A DNA stretch of 64,000 nucleotides. Origin: Sindora glabra (taxonomy: Eukaryota > Streptophyta > Magnoliopsida > Fabales > Fabaceae). The DNA is taken from assembly GCA_020226215.1 (NCBI GenBank), contig CM035232.1, positions 59,157,220-59,221,219 of the forward strand, read 5' to 3'. This document shows, in pieces, positions 45,001 to 54,862 of this stretch (its first letter is position 1; the number at the start of each line of letters is the position of its first letter). The notes under the pieces are model-generated. The model was given only the letters and a program-made list of their open reading frames with translations, made no database searches and was not told the origin of the DNA. Position numbers and translations under genes: made by a program.

Positions 45001-45840
45001 CTTGCAATGTTAATCAAAGTTGAATTCTATTTCTTTTTAGAGTAGCTTAGATAATGAAAGGGTAATCTTACTAAAATCTCTAATGAATCTTTCATAGAAA
45101 CCTATATGACTAAGAAAAAAGGCATTTCCCATACATAATTAGTGTAAGGTAAAGTAGTAATCATATCAATCTTAGCAAAATCTACTTCAATGCCTTTGTT
45201 ACTCATTATATGTCCTAAAACTATCATATGCTCTACCATGAAATGACATTTTTCAAAATTAAACACAAGGTTAATTTCAATGCATTTGTTTAACACCTTA
45301 GAAAGATTATCCAAGCATGCATTAAAAGAGGAACCATAAATATAAAATTCATCTATGAAAATTTCAATGTAATCTTCTAAAAAATAAAAAAAAATACTCA
45401 CTATACACCTTTGGAATGTACCAAGTGTATTACAAAGGTCAAAAAGTATCCTCCTATAAGCAAAAGTGCTAAAATGGTAGGTGAATGTTATCTTTTCTTA
45501 ATTTTCTTGAGGAATATGAATCTAGAAGTAATTAGTATAGCCATTTAGGAAGTAATAGTGGGATTTTCTAGTTAGTCTCTCCATCATTTAATCAATGAAA
45601 GATAATAGAAAGTGATCTTTTCTGGTTGCTTAATTCAACTTCCTATAATCAATGCAAACTCTCCAATTGTTTGCACTCAAGTAGAGAGCAAATCATTATT
45701 TTAATTTTTCATTACTCTTAAGCCAGTTTTCTTAGGGATAACTTGAATTAGACTCACCCATTTGCTGTTAGAAATTGGATGTATAATACCAGCCTTTAAA
45801 AGCTTGGTAATCTCTATTTTTAACATATTTAAAATTAAAA
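45000..45840 (-). pseudogene. Athila reverse transcriptase (element C)
   Basis: The N-terminal part near 45,760-45,830 reads EITKLLKAGIIHPISNSKW. The C-terminal part (45,401-45,102) reads IEIFIDEFYIYGSSFNACLD, NKCIEINLVFNFEKCHFMVE and LGHIMSNKGIEVDFAKIDMI. The catalytic F-M-D-D box is F-I-D-E, so it would be inactive even without the stops. Confidence 0.92.
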
Positions 45841-45854
45841 GGTTTAGTTTTCTT

Positions 45855-46350
45855 TGTAGTTATCTTATTAGTTTAGCTCCTTCTCCTAGAAAAATTTGAT
45901 ACATACAAGTGGAAAGGCTAATATCAGGAATGTTTGCAAATGTCTACCAATTACTTGCTTATAAGCTCTTATAATCTGTAACAATTTCTTTTCTTATTAA
46001 GGTTATAGATTTTTCACTATATTGACTGGTAGTTTCTTATTCTCTTCTAAAAAAATGCATATTTTAAATATTTTAGAAGAGCTTTTACCTCTAAAAATGT
46101 ATATTTTAGTTTCTCATTCTTCTTTGCAATTATTTGACTAGTTTGGCTCCTTCTTTTAGCAGAATTTGATATAGGTGGAAAGGGTAACACTAGGAATGTC
46201 TATAAATATCCATCCAATCGCTTGCTTATGAGCTCTTAAAATTTGTAATAATTTCTCTTCTTATTCAAGTTTTAGATTTTTTGCTATAATGACTAGTAAC
46301 TTCTCATTCTCTTTTAAAAATACATATTTTAAATGTTTCAGAAAAGGTTT
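45855..46350 (-). repeat. ~270-bp tandem duplication between protease and reverse transcriptase
   Basis: Two direct copies, with 'gctcctt' words at 45,876 and 46,146, share order across about 230 bp ('ttgcttat-agctctta-aat-tgtaa-aatttct', 'catattttaaat'). On the coding strand each encodes the Athila HLKYVFL ... EEKLLQILRAHKQAIGW linker block. The copies have diverged, so the duplication is not recent. Confidence 0.8.
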
Positions 46351-46559
46351 AAGGTTTAATGTTAGTGATTAGATGATAGAAGGTGCTAATTTAGTGGTAG
46401 AAACCATTTTAGTAAGTTAAATTTCTTATTGGACATTAGATTCTGCATCTTCTACATCAAATTCTACATTTTTTGGAATAACATTGGTTTCTTTGCTTAT
46501 GAATTAAGAGATTTCAACACATATGATACACTGATTATCATTATTATAGCAGTGCATTC

Positions 46560-46892
46560 ATGACCATCAAAACTATCTATAAAGTAAAAAATGCAAAGAA
46601 AATCAGCAAGTATATCATCAAGGGCATTTTGAGCAAGTTCATCAAACATATCTATTTGAAATATAGAATGTTCTTCAGCAGGGAATTTTATGGCCTAAAA
46701 AATTTTGAAAGTCACTATTGTATCTCTAATTTCCATGAAAAGAGTGCTAGCATCTACATCAATTTCTATTTTAGCTATTTTAAGGAATAGTCTTTCTAGA
46801 ATTAATAGTGCAAGGCTATTGGAAGACTCATCCTTTATAAGTAGAATGTAGAAATCCACTAGGAATATCAATTCTTTAACTTGAACTAGCAC
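46560..46892 (-). pseudogene. Athila protease-end fragment (element C)
   Basis: Reads MLVQVKELIFLVDFYIL, then LALLILERLFLKIAKIEIDV and LFMEIRDTIVTFKIF, matching the Athila block 'VxVxxLIFPVDFYVLDM...PLILGRPFLxTARTxIDV...LTMEFxxxxVxFNIF'. Only the C-terminal half of the region is clear. Confidence 0.85.
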
Positions 46893-47099
46893 GTCTTTAA
46901 TAATTCTAGCCAGTTATGTAGTACTTTTATTGGCTAATTGGATGATAAGTCCTATTTGTTTCAAGGGAACAAGTTATAAAAAGGAGAATATTGACATTGG
47001 CATGACATTTATGGAAGCTCCTAGATTAATTGAAGTATGTTCAAATCTATTGTTACTTATTACACAAGATATGTCAAATGTCCTTGGATCTTTGCACTT

Positions 47100-48690
47100 C
47101 TGTAGTAATCTTGGTTAAAGGATGGTTGATATATTCTAACCCAAGCTCACTCTCTCATTGCCATGTAGGTTTCTCTTGCATGTGCATAGCTCCTTAAGGA
47201 ATTTAGCATACTTGTAAAATCTATTGGCTTCTGCATTATTTCTAGTCATTCTATTTTTCGGTTAGATTGAAAGGAGCTTTCTGATACATCTTTAATAACT
47301 ACTAGTTATTTTACCTTATCTTTCTAGCTTGTTAGTGAAGGCTTGTTGGGAGCATAAACTTTTTTACCACTTCTTAACATGATAGTAGAATCATTACCTC
47401 TTGGGTTGGGAATTATCTAGGAACGCAATCTATCAAACCCTTGTGATTTGAACTTGTTTATAGTGGAAGCTACCTGACCAATTTATGTTTGCAAATCCTA
47501 CATTGTAGCATTGGCCTTTTATTAAAACTATAAATTATTAGCAGCCATTTTCTTGACTAACTCCTCAAGGGATGGTTGAGAGGATGAGGAGAATGATGCT
47601 TATTGGTTTTGGAAGTTCTAGGCTTGGAAGTTTACTGCTATTAGAATAAAGATCTATTTTGGTATAGTGCTGGTCTAATTGGTTGCTGGACTAGTGCATT
47701 GCCATATTTGAAATTAGAATGGTCCCTCTAGCCAGGATTATAAACAATAGAGTATGGATCATATTTAGGTTATTGTTGTTATTAATACTAGTTGTACTAC
47801 TGGTATTGTGGCTTTCTTAGAAATATTGTTACTGCATAAGCTTGGTATTAACCATCATCTTTTTGTGAGGTTAGGCACGCACAATAGGATGGCTTAAGCA
47901 AGACTATATGCCACAAGTTTGGCAAGTAGAGGGGCTTGTAATTGCTACTATTGTCTAATAGCCAATTGCCTTACTAGAAAGATTAATTCATCTATCATAT
48001 GCTCTATTCTTTCCTGATCTACATAGGAAAAAAAGCTTATTTCATGGACACTTTTGGTTATAAGGAGTATCTTGGTGCCAAATTTTTGGAAGCTAGTTGT
48101 CATATTTGCTATTAAGTCCTCGGTTGCCATAAGTGTTTTATCTACTAATGCTCTACCACTTGTTACATCTATCATGCTCCTATCTATTGAAAAAAGATCT
48201 TTATAAAAGTGTTGAATTAGGAATTGCTCATTGATTTGGTGATATAGATAACTAGCATAAAGCTTTTTGAACCTTTCTTGATATTCACACAGTGTCTAAC
48301 CACTCATTTGCCTAATGCCACATATCTTCTTCCTAATAACAATAGCATTGGAAATAAGGAAGGTCTAGCAACATTAATAATGGAGACAAGAAAGGCCCTC
48401 AACTTGATATGATCTTTAGGAATTCCTTAAGGCTTCATGGTCGAGCACACCACATGAAATTCCTTAAGTGCTTATGAGGATCCTCACCTGCAAGATCATG
48501 AAACCTTAGAAGTAAGTGTATTAGACTAGATTTTAATTCAAAATCAACATCTAACTCAAGATATTGGATGCCTAATAATTAGTAGGTAATATTAGGGGTA
48601 TCCAATTCCTTCAAGATTTTATTATTATTTGTCATATTTTTCGAGTTATCTAAAATGTCAAAATGGTAGGTAGAAAGGTTAGAATTACCT
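47100..48690 (-). pseudogene. Athila gag (element C)
   Basis: Near 48,230-48,350 it reads ICGIRQMSG, then ERFKKLYAS and HQINEQFLIQHFYKDL. At 48,175-47,948 a 75-codon open stretch reads MIDVTSGRALVDKTLMATED, then LIANMTTSFQKFG and ELIFLVRQLAIRQ, the classical end of Athila gag. Part of the middle of the capsid (the KDWLYYL region kept in element B) is deleted near 48,365. Confidence 0.9.
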
Positions 48691-49020
48691 ATATTTTTAT
48701 TCCTACAAAAGGGAAATTTTTTATCAATTTATGAATCAAAATCTAATAAATGACTAGCAATTCTTCTAATCATACACTACCATTATATTACACTAGGCTA
48801 GATAGTACTATAGGAACATAGAAAAATTAAAATGCAAATGTAATATGAAAAATCACCTTAAATATATCTAATTGACTTATCTAGACCTTTTCAAAAATTA
48901 TAGGACCACCACAGAAAGTTTGTTATAACCATGTAGAACTTAGAAATGTAATAAAAATATTCAAAATTAAAAAATGGCTAAAATAGTGGAATGTGGCAAA
49001 AAAAAAAAGGCATCTCACAA

Positions 49021-49093
49021 GTAGAACTAGTGATTTTTTATGAGAAAAATTCACACAAGTAGAACTAGTGATTTTTTATGAGAAAAATTCAAA
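49021..49093. repeat. 38-bp tandem duplication in element C leader
   Basis: The unit starting 'gtagaactagtgatttttta' occurs at 49,021 and again at 49,059, identical over the 33 bases compared. Element B has no second copy at the matching place (28,540). Confidence 0.95.
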
Positions 49094-49432
49094 ATTAGCT
49101 CTTGTAAAAATTTTAGCTCAATTAAAGCTAATGAGACCCAATATAGTTCTAAAGGGGCTTAAGATGCAAAATTGTGTAAAATCAATTTTCTTAGGTCCAA
49201 AACCTTTGTTTCAATATTGGATGAAGTAAAACATGATAAAATATGATGAATTAAGGGGGAAGAATGGGCAAAATTTAAAAAATGTAAAGGAATGCAAGTA
49301 TATGCAAAAAAATTGTAGCTACTATAAAATGCAAGTAAGGTAATAATAAATGTAATTACTAACTAGAATGCTTGAATAATTATGTAATATACTACTAGTA
49401 ATATGTAGGAAAAGATAAATTGAAGAGGATCC

Positions 49433-49449
49433 TTGGCAACGATACCAAA
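49433..49449 (-). other. Primer-binding site of element C (tRNA-Asp type)
   Basis: On the minus strand, after the 5' LTR, 'ttggtatcgttgccaagg' corresponds to TGGCGCCGTTGCC, with C-to-T changes. Confidence 0.85.
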
Positions 49450-49453
49450 ATTT

Positions 49454-51098
49454 TAATAATGCACGTTGTAATGTACCAAAATTATATTAAAAGCTGGTTT
49501 ACTATTATATAATGCAGTATAATGAAATAACTAGGTCACACTCCTACTGATCCTTTAATTTATCTTTTCTTAATTGAATTATTAATAATGTTTACACAAT
49601 TCTCTAATATATTATACACTAAAAACATAAGAAGCTAATGCAAATAAAGGCAAATAGAACCAGAAATAGAAATTAGATAGAATGGAGAATGTAATAAAAA
49701 AATATAGTATGCAGCAACATGCAATGTGTAACTAATATAGAATTAGAGTTGGAGGGCTATTGTGAATTTAAATTGAATTAGATGTACTAAATAAAATAAA
49801 AATACAGAGCAAATAAAAAGAAGAAAAACTGATGTAATAAAATAGTCAATTCAAGAAATTGAGAGCTCTAATTTGGATTAATCCTAAATCAACTAGGATT
49901 GGACTTTTTTAATTATTTCTTCAACCTTAAACTACTCAAAACCCATGCATACAATGCTAGATTACTATCTAGGATCTAATCAATTAGGATTAGCTAAATT
50001 AAGCAATCACTATAATCCTTAAACTAGATTAAAATTGATTTAATGATAGAATTCGATTGATTTGAGAAATTAAATTAGAAATGTCCAAATTAATCCCTTA
50101 ACCTTCTACCCCTATATGTAAAACTATGATTTACCCATCACAATTTAACATTAAAATAGCATAGTATCAGAAATTACAAAGTTGAACATCAATTATACTT
50201 TTTCAACATCCAAAACATATAATTTCAAGAAATTAACACAAGTAAGTAGGGAAAGAGAAAAATTAATTAAAGAAAGTTAACTTTACAGTTTATAATTTCA
50301 TAATCCAGTGGAAGAAAGTCTTAAAATCATTGAATTAACTCTGAATTTAAGCTTCCATTGATGAAGAATAAAAGTGAAACTAGAAGAAGAGAAAGAAGAA
50401 AAAGAAGAAAAGTTATGCTACTAAATGTATAAAAATCTCTAAAGTCTAATGAGTTCTCTACTTTTATTCAACCTAATTAACTTAAAACCCTACTAAAGTT
50501 AAATTATATGTCCTTTATGATTATAATAATGGGGTCTTTCTAATTTTTAGAATCCTAAAACTATTTTTTAGCAAGGCAATTAACTCCAATAGTTACACTA
50601 GTGAATTCTTATAGATCTGGCTTCTAACTAGTTTAAGACTACTAAAACAAGGTAATTTAGGTTATCCATAATCAAAGTTGTTGGCATAGGTCTTATGGAG
50701 ATTTGGGCACTAGTTTCAAGTTAATTAAACCTCTATAGCTTTAGATATGATCTAAAAATTAAGGCTGGTTAAGTTAGATTTGAGACATGGCTTCAACTTT
50801 TTGACTAAATAAAGGCTTGAAGAAGTTCAAATTAAGTTTTGACTAAAATGCTGAAGTTGTAGGTCTTTCTTTAAGCTTTTCAAAGTTGTATAGATCATCC
50901 CAATCCAACATTTAGAGCCTAAGATATAGCTTAAAAATAGAAATAGTGTCAAAATCTAGCATTAACTAAATAAATTTAGAATATTGTAAAAGTAACCACA
51001 AATTATAAAATAAGGTCAATTTTATAAAATTAAGCATGTATAACTCACTAAGAGATATGAAATAAGAGGAATTAATACAGTAAATATTTTTCTCATCA
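49454..51098 (-). repeat. Element C 5' LTR
   Basis: 1,645 bp partner of 36,985-38,626. It lies next to the primer-binding site on the low-coordinate side and the ACATT duplication on the high-coordinate side. Confidence 0.92.
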
Positions 51099-51103
51099 AC
51101 ATT

Positions 51104-51422
51104 TCTTAGTCACCCCATCCATTCATGAACCTATTATCATTAACCTAATTAAGTTGCTCTTTGATTAAACCCTTCACCATTCCTTGGTTCCTCAAACCCC
51201 ACTAGACTTACTATTGTTATTCCTCTTAGTACTACCCCTATTGCTATCTACTAAGTAACCTTTAAACCAGTAACCTCTAACCCAAGTAACAAATGAGCAA
51301 TGCTAAAGTAAACCTTGAATCAACAACCTCTAAACTAGCAAGCTCTCAACTTTTATCAACCTTCAAGCTTAACTTCTAGGCATATTGATAGAGGCATTCA
51401 AATTGATTTTGAACTTGCTAAT
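51104..51422 (+). other. Element A downstream region, middle part
   Basis: Continues element A after element C. The three frames give Ser/Thr/Pro/Leu-rich readings with stops. The last codons (DRGIQIDFELA) continue in frame after solo LTR F. Confidence 0.5.
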
Positions 51423-52893
51423 TGATAAATGCACAAATGCACCTAAATTCTATGTGTTTCATCACTCATTTACTTAGTATTTTGTGCAAATTGATTGAAA
51501 AGGATACTTAGATGCTCTATATTTTGTTTTCAGGTCTTGAAATGACACATATGAGCATTAGAAAAGGATCCGGAAGCAAAACCATTCAAATTGTGAAGAA
51601 TTGAAGCAAATTTGTTCACTTGACAAAGAACACGGGGTATAGGAACCCCGTGTTTAGGGTCGTATTTCCTTCTGGATTGTTTCGAGGCTTCACTGGGCTG
51701 CTCAGAGAAGAACACGGGGTTAAACACGGGACGTGTCATACCCCATGTATCTTACTGCCATTCGCTTCTGAGGTAAACACGGGGAGTGTCACACCCCGTG
51801 TAACATGCTGATCAGTCTTCGTTGAAGAACACGGGGTACAACATGGGACGTGTTCTACACCGTGTACATTACTAGTTGACACTTCGAAAAAGAACATAGG
51901 GTGTGTCGCACAACGTATTTCGTGCTGCTCAACTTTCACTGAGAAACACGGGGTAAAACACGTGCTGTGTTTACCCCCGTGTACATCACCAATATAAGTT
52001 TTGCGCGAAATTTTGAAAGAGAGGAGGAGAAACTGAGAATTAACAAGGAGAGCTGCTGGGAGAAACCCTAGGAGAGACCCAAACTCACTAAGGGTATCTT
52101 TTAACATGGATTCAAGCAAGGAATTAAAGAATCAAGTAAGGAATTTGTAGATCTTCATGAATTGTTTGACTTCCCTCTCTGTTTTCTGGTTTTCTTCTGA
52201 TTTTGTAATGTTTTCACACTAAACCCTGGTGCTCAGCTTGGGTGAACTTGTTCATGGATTTATAGATTTGAATTTTGTATAATCTAACTTGATTTATGAT
52301 TTGATTATGCTGTTTTGACTGGAACAAGCCAATATATCCGGAATATTGGATTTGTGCTATGGATTAATTGATTCTAGGTTGAAATGACCAATTGATTAAT
52401 CGGATCTTGCATGATCATTGGGAATATCAATTAGACTTAGGAATGAAGCTAATTGGATTCTTTTGCACAGGATGAAATGTCCAAGAATGGATTCTAAGCA
52501 AAGTTAATGCAACCTAGATGAGTGATTACTAGAGTAATTCTGGGCACTTAATCTCTTGGTTAGTAGCTAGTAGCCTTGCAATGAGGTATAGCTTAATTTT
52601 GGTAATCTAGTAATCTTAATTAATAGTAAACCAAGTTAGAGAATTATATTCATTCCATAATGAAATGTACAAGGGATCCTTAAGCTGAGTACGCTTTTAT
52701 TACATTGAATCAAACCTTATTTTTTATAGCTAAGCTTTGTTTTACATTTCATTCTTGATTCTCAAAATCAATTGATCCGCCTAGATAATTTTACTTGAGA
52801 TTTAGTTAGTACTCAACCTACAATCCCTGTGGAGAACGATAATCTTTTATACTATAACTTGACTTAACCCATGCACTTGCGGGATAACGGTCA
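51423..52893 (+). repeat. Solo LTR F, 1,471 bp, with palindrome array; target duplication CTAAT
   Basis: Starts TGATAAATGC and ends 'cttgcgggataacggtca', with CTAAT on both sides (51,418-51,422 and 52,894-52,898). The end, 'caatccctgtggagaac' and 'gcacttgcgggataacggtca', is typical of plant Ty3/gypsy LTRs of the Athila/Tat kind. U3 holds a GC-rich array of ACACGGGGT/ACCCCGTGT palindromes (51,629-51,985). A TATA-like aatataag follows at 51,991, so it is on the plus strand. It keeps many CpGs and looks younger than its neighbours. Confidence 0.92.
51629..51985. repeat. Array of ACACGGGGT / ACCCCGTGT palindromes in LTR F
   Basis: Starts of AACACGGGGT-type words occur near 51,629, 51,711, 51,774, 51,828, 51,893 (degenerate) and 51,944. 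Each is paired with an inverted ACCCCGTGT 10-50 bp later, and 'gaagaa' or 'gagaa' usually precedes the left word. Spacing alternates around 50-80 bp. Minus-strand reading of the array gives a repetitive 127-codon open frame, which is an artefact of the repeats. Confidence 0.9.
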
Positions 52894-52898
52894 CTAAT

Positions 52899-53125
52899 AT
52901 GAATGAGCAAACATCTTAGCATACTTCTTAGTAAGAAAATGTTGATGCTATAGTTAATAGGTTAACTAAGTATGATGCAAGACTCAAGATTCTTGAAATT
53001 CAAAATGAAGTTATTAAAGTTGAATTTTTAAAGTTGAGGAGGTTAGTTCAAGAGAAGTCAAGAGAAATCTACTTTAAAATAGAAGCTACAATTTGCACCC
53101 TTGGAAGTAATAAGAGGAATTTGCC
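52899..53125 (+). pseudogene. Element A 3' ORF remnant with coiled-coil-like end
   Basis: Taking one copy of CTAAT, the frame DRGIQIDFELA before LTR F continues as NMNEQTS, and after stops as ENVDAIVNRLTKYDARLKIL, then KVEFLKLRRLVQEKSREIYF and a stop near 53,127. The heptad-like spacing of hydrophobic residues suggests a coiled coil. Its position, between pol and the 3' LTR of a Sirevirus-type element, matches the extra envelope-like ORF described for that group. Sequence identity to it was not established. Confidence 0.5.
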
Positions 53126-53127
53126 AT

Positions 53128-53907
53128 GATTTTTGCAATTTCATATTGATTATATGTCTATAAGATATGCTTATGTTTTTCCATGTTGTTGCTATTTTAG
53201 ATTGTTTGTCAGATGTTTTAAGTATCATCTTTATTGCTTTATAGGACTTTCCATTTCTAGGAGCCATTATTATCTAGAAAGATCCCTCTATGCATTACAT
53301 ATTCATGATTAGAGTACATTTATTGCATGGAATTTTTAATGTGTAATAGTATGCACTTTTTGCAATTGGTTATTGAACTTGATGAATGATCATTGCATAT
53401 TAATTGCTCCTAATTAGTTTCTTTATTCATAATGAAATATGCTTATTGTATTTTGAATTTCATTGACATATTTATATAGGATCATGTGCATTAACCCAAG
53501 CGGAGCACACTATGGTGATTAATATCTAAACATCCCTATTCTTCACTAATTTTCCCTTTCTCCCTTATGTATTTGCTATCTCAATAGCAACATAATACCT
53601 TATTCCCTAATATTGCTCTGATATATGCTAATTTAGTCATTTATAGGATTAGTTAGTTTGTCCATATCATTAGGTTATTCAATCATTTTTTTAGATGATT
53701 ATGAAGGAGATAAATAAGGGGATTTAGTAATAAAGAGCAAACAAAGTCGATTAAGAAAAAGAACTTTGATACTAGATAGCTGATACTAAGTAAAGCTCTT
53801 TAAAAATAAATGTTTGATCTAATTTAGGATTTGATACCTTAATACATGCTACTTAGTTGCTATTTTCCTTTGTTTTCAAAATTTATCTTTGCATGTGTAT
53901 CATTATC
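53128..53907 (+). other. Element A 3' untranslated region
   Basis: Non-coding A/T-rich DNA between the 3' ORF remnant and the purine tract. The 69-codon open stretch on the other strand (53,267-53,058) has no similarity I recognise. Confidence 0.6.
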
Positions 53908-53922
53908 AAAAAATGGGGAGAT
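53908..53922 (+). other. Polypurine tract of element A
   Basis: 'aaaaaatggggagat' lies immediately before the 3' LTR, the normal plant copia form (A-rich then GGGGAGA). Confidence 0.85.
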
Positions 53923-54644
53923 TATAAATAGAGGACCCCTATATGTGCTTAAATTGCTAAATTAATGTGTTTTTTATGATGATTGATCAAATAGCTTACT
54001 TATTAACTGCAAAGATATGTTTTAAGCTATTATGTTATGATATCCATTAATATGTTGCAATAATATGTGCCTAGTTGCTCTTTAGACTGATGATAAAAAT
54101 GTTAAACTTAATTTTAACTATGCTTTACATTTAATAGGAATTGCTTTAATATCTATAGCTTGCTGAATTGTAAAACTAGTTTACTTGTTTACAACTTTGT
54201 TTGAAATCCCCAATTGCTCTTTGTGTTGACAAAAAATTTGTCAAGTTCAATTTCATTCATGCTTTACATGTTTTTATCTCTTATAAATGAAATTAATTTA
54301 ATAGGAAATGTATTGCTCTTTTCCTAGAAAAAGAAACTTGTGTTTTGGACTATTATATGTATAAAGAAACAAGTTGAAATGTTAAAATTTCCTAAGTTGC
54401 TCTTTTATTCAGCATACTATCATTTCTGCATTTTTGTGGAATTTTTATTTCCATAGTTACTCTTTTGATTTTCAACATAATGCTAAGTCAACAATTGTAC
54501 TTTCACATGTGATCAAATTCTGAAAGAATAAGCTATAATATTGCATAGAAAATGGCTTTTCACAGCTAAAATTCAAAATTTTCTAAAAGAATAAGTTGAC
54601 AATACTTTCATTGTACAAGATAAAGCTGACACATCAAGATAACA
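53923..54644 (+). repeat. Element A 3' LTR, first segment
   Basis: Aligns with 22,345-22,459 and then 30,528-31,140. The LTR start TG has become TA. Ends 'acatcaagataaca' at the insertion of LTR D. Confidence 0.9.
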
Positions 54645-54825
54645 TGTAATAACCTGTCTCATGATTATTGTGATTAGTATAAAAATACCTAATTAGTGCT
54701 AGCATACTAAATAAATATCTTTATAAGCCTTTACAGTATTCTACTATCTCTATTAAATTATCTTATTAAAGGATGTAAATATTTAAACTTAAAATATAAA
54801 ACTATTTATATTAAAAGTTCTAAAG

Positions 54826-54862
<37 letters not shown>

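Larger units (their letters stand above)
36985..51098 (-). mobile_element. Element C: Athila-type Ty3/gypsy retrotransposon, target duplication ACATT
   Basis: LTRs at 36,985-38,626 and 49,454-51,098 (1,642 and 1,645 bp), both ending TTTCTCATCA, are flanked by ACATT (36,980-36,984 and 51,099-51,103). An Asp-tRNA primer site lies at 49,433-49,449. Gag, protease, reverse transcriptase, RNase H and integrase are recognisable in order on the minus strand. The integrase is interrupted by LTR E (about 41,078-44,067). Without E the element is about 11.1 kb, normal for Athila. No envelope-like ORF is seen after integrase. Both LTR starts have lost the TG (CG and TA). It is inserted in the internal region of element A. 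Confidence 0.92.

Noticed and set aside
51736..52119. 127-codon minus-strand open frame with repeated VHG...C.TPC units
   Set aside because: It lies within solo LTR F and its periodicity follows the ACACGGGGT palindrome array. Such repeats stay open by chance; there is no coding context.
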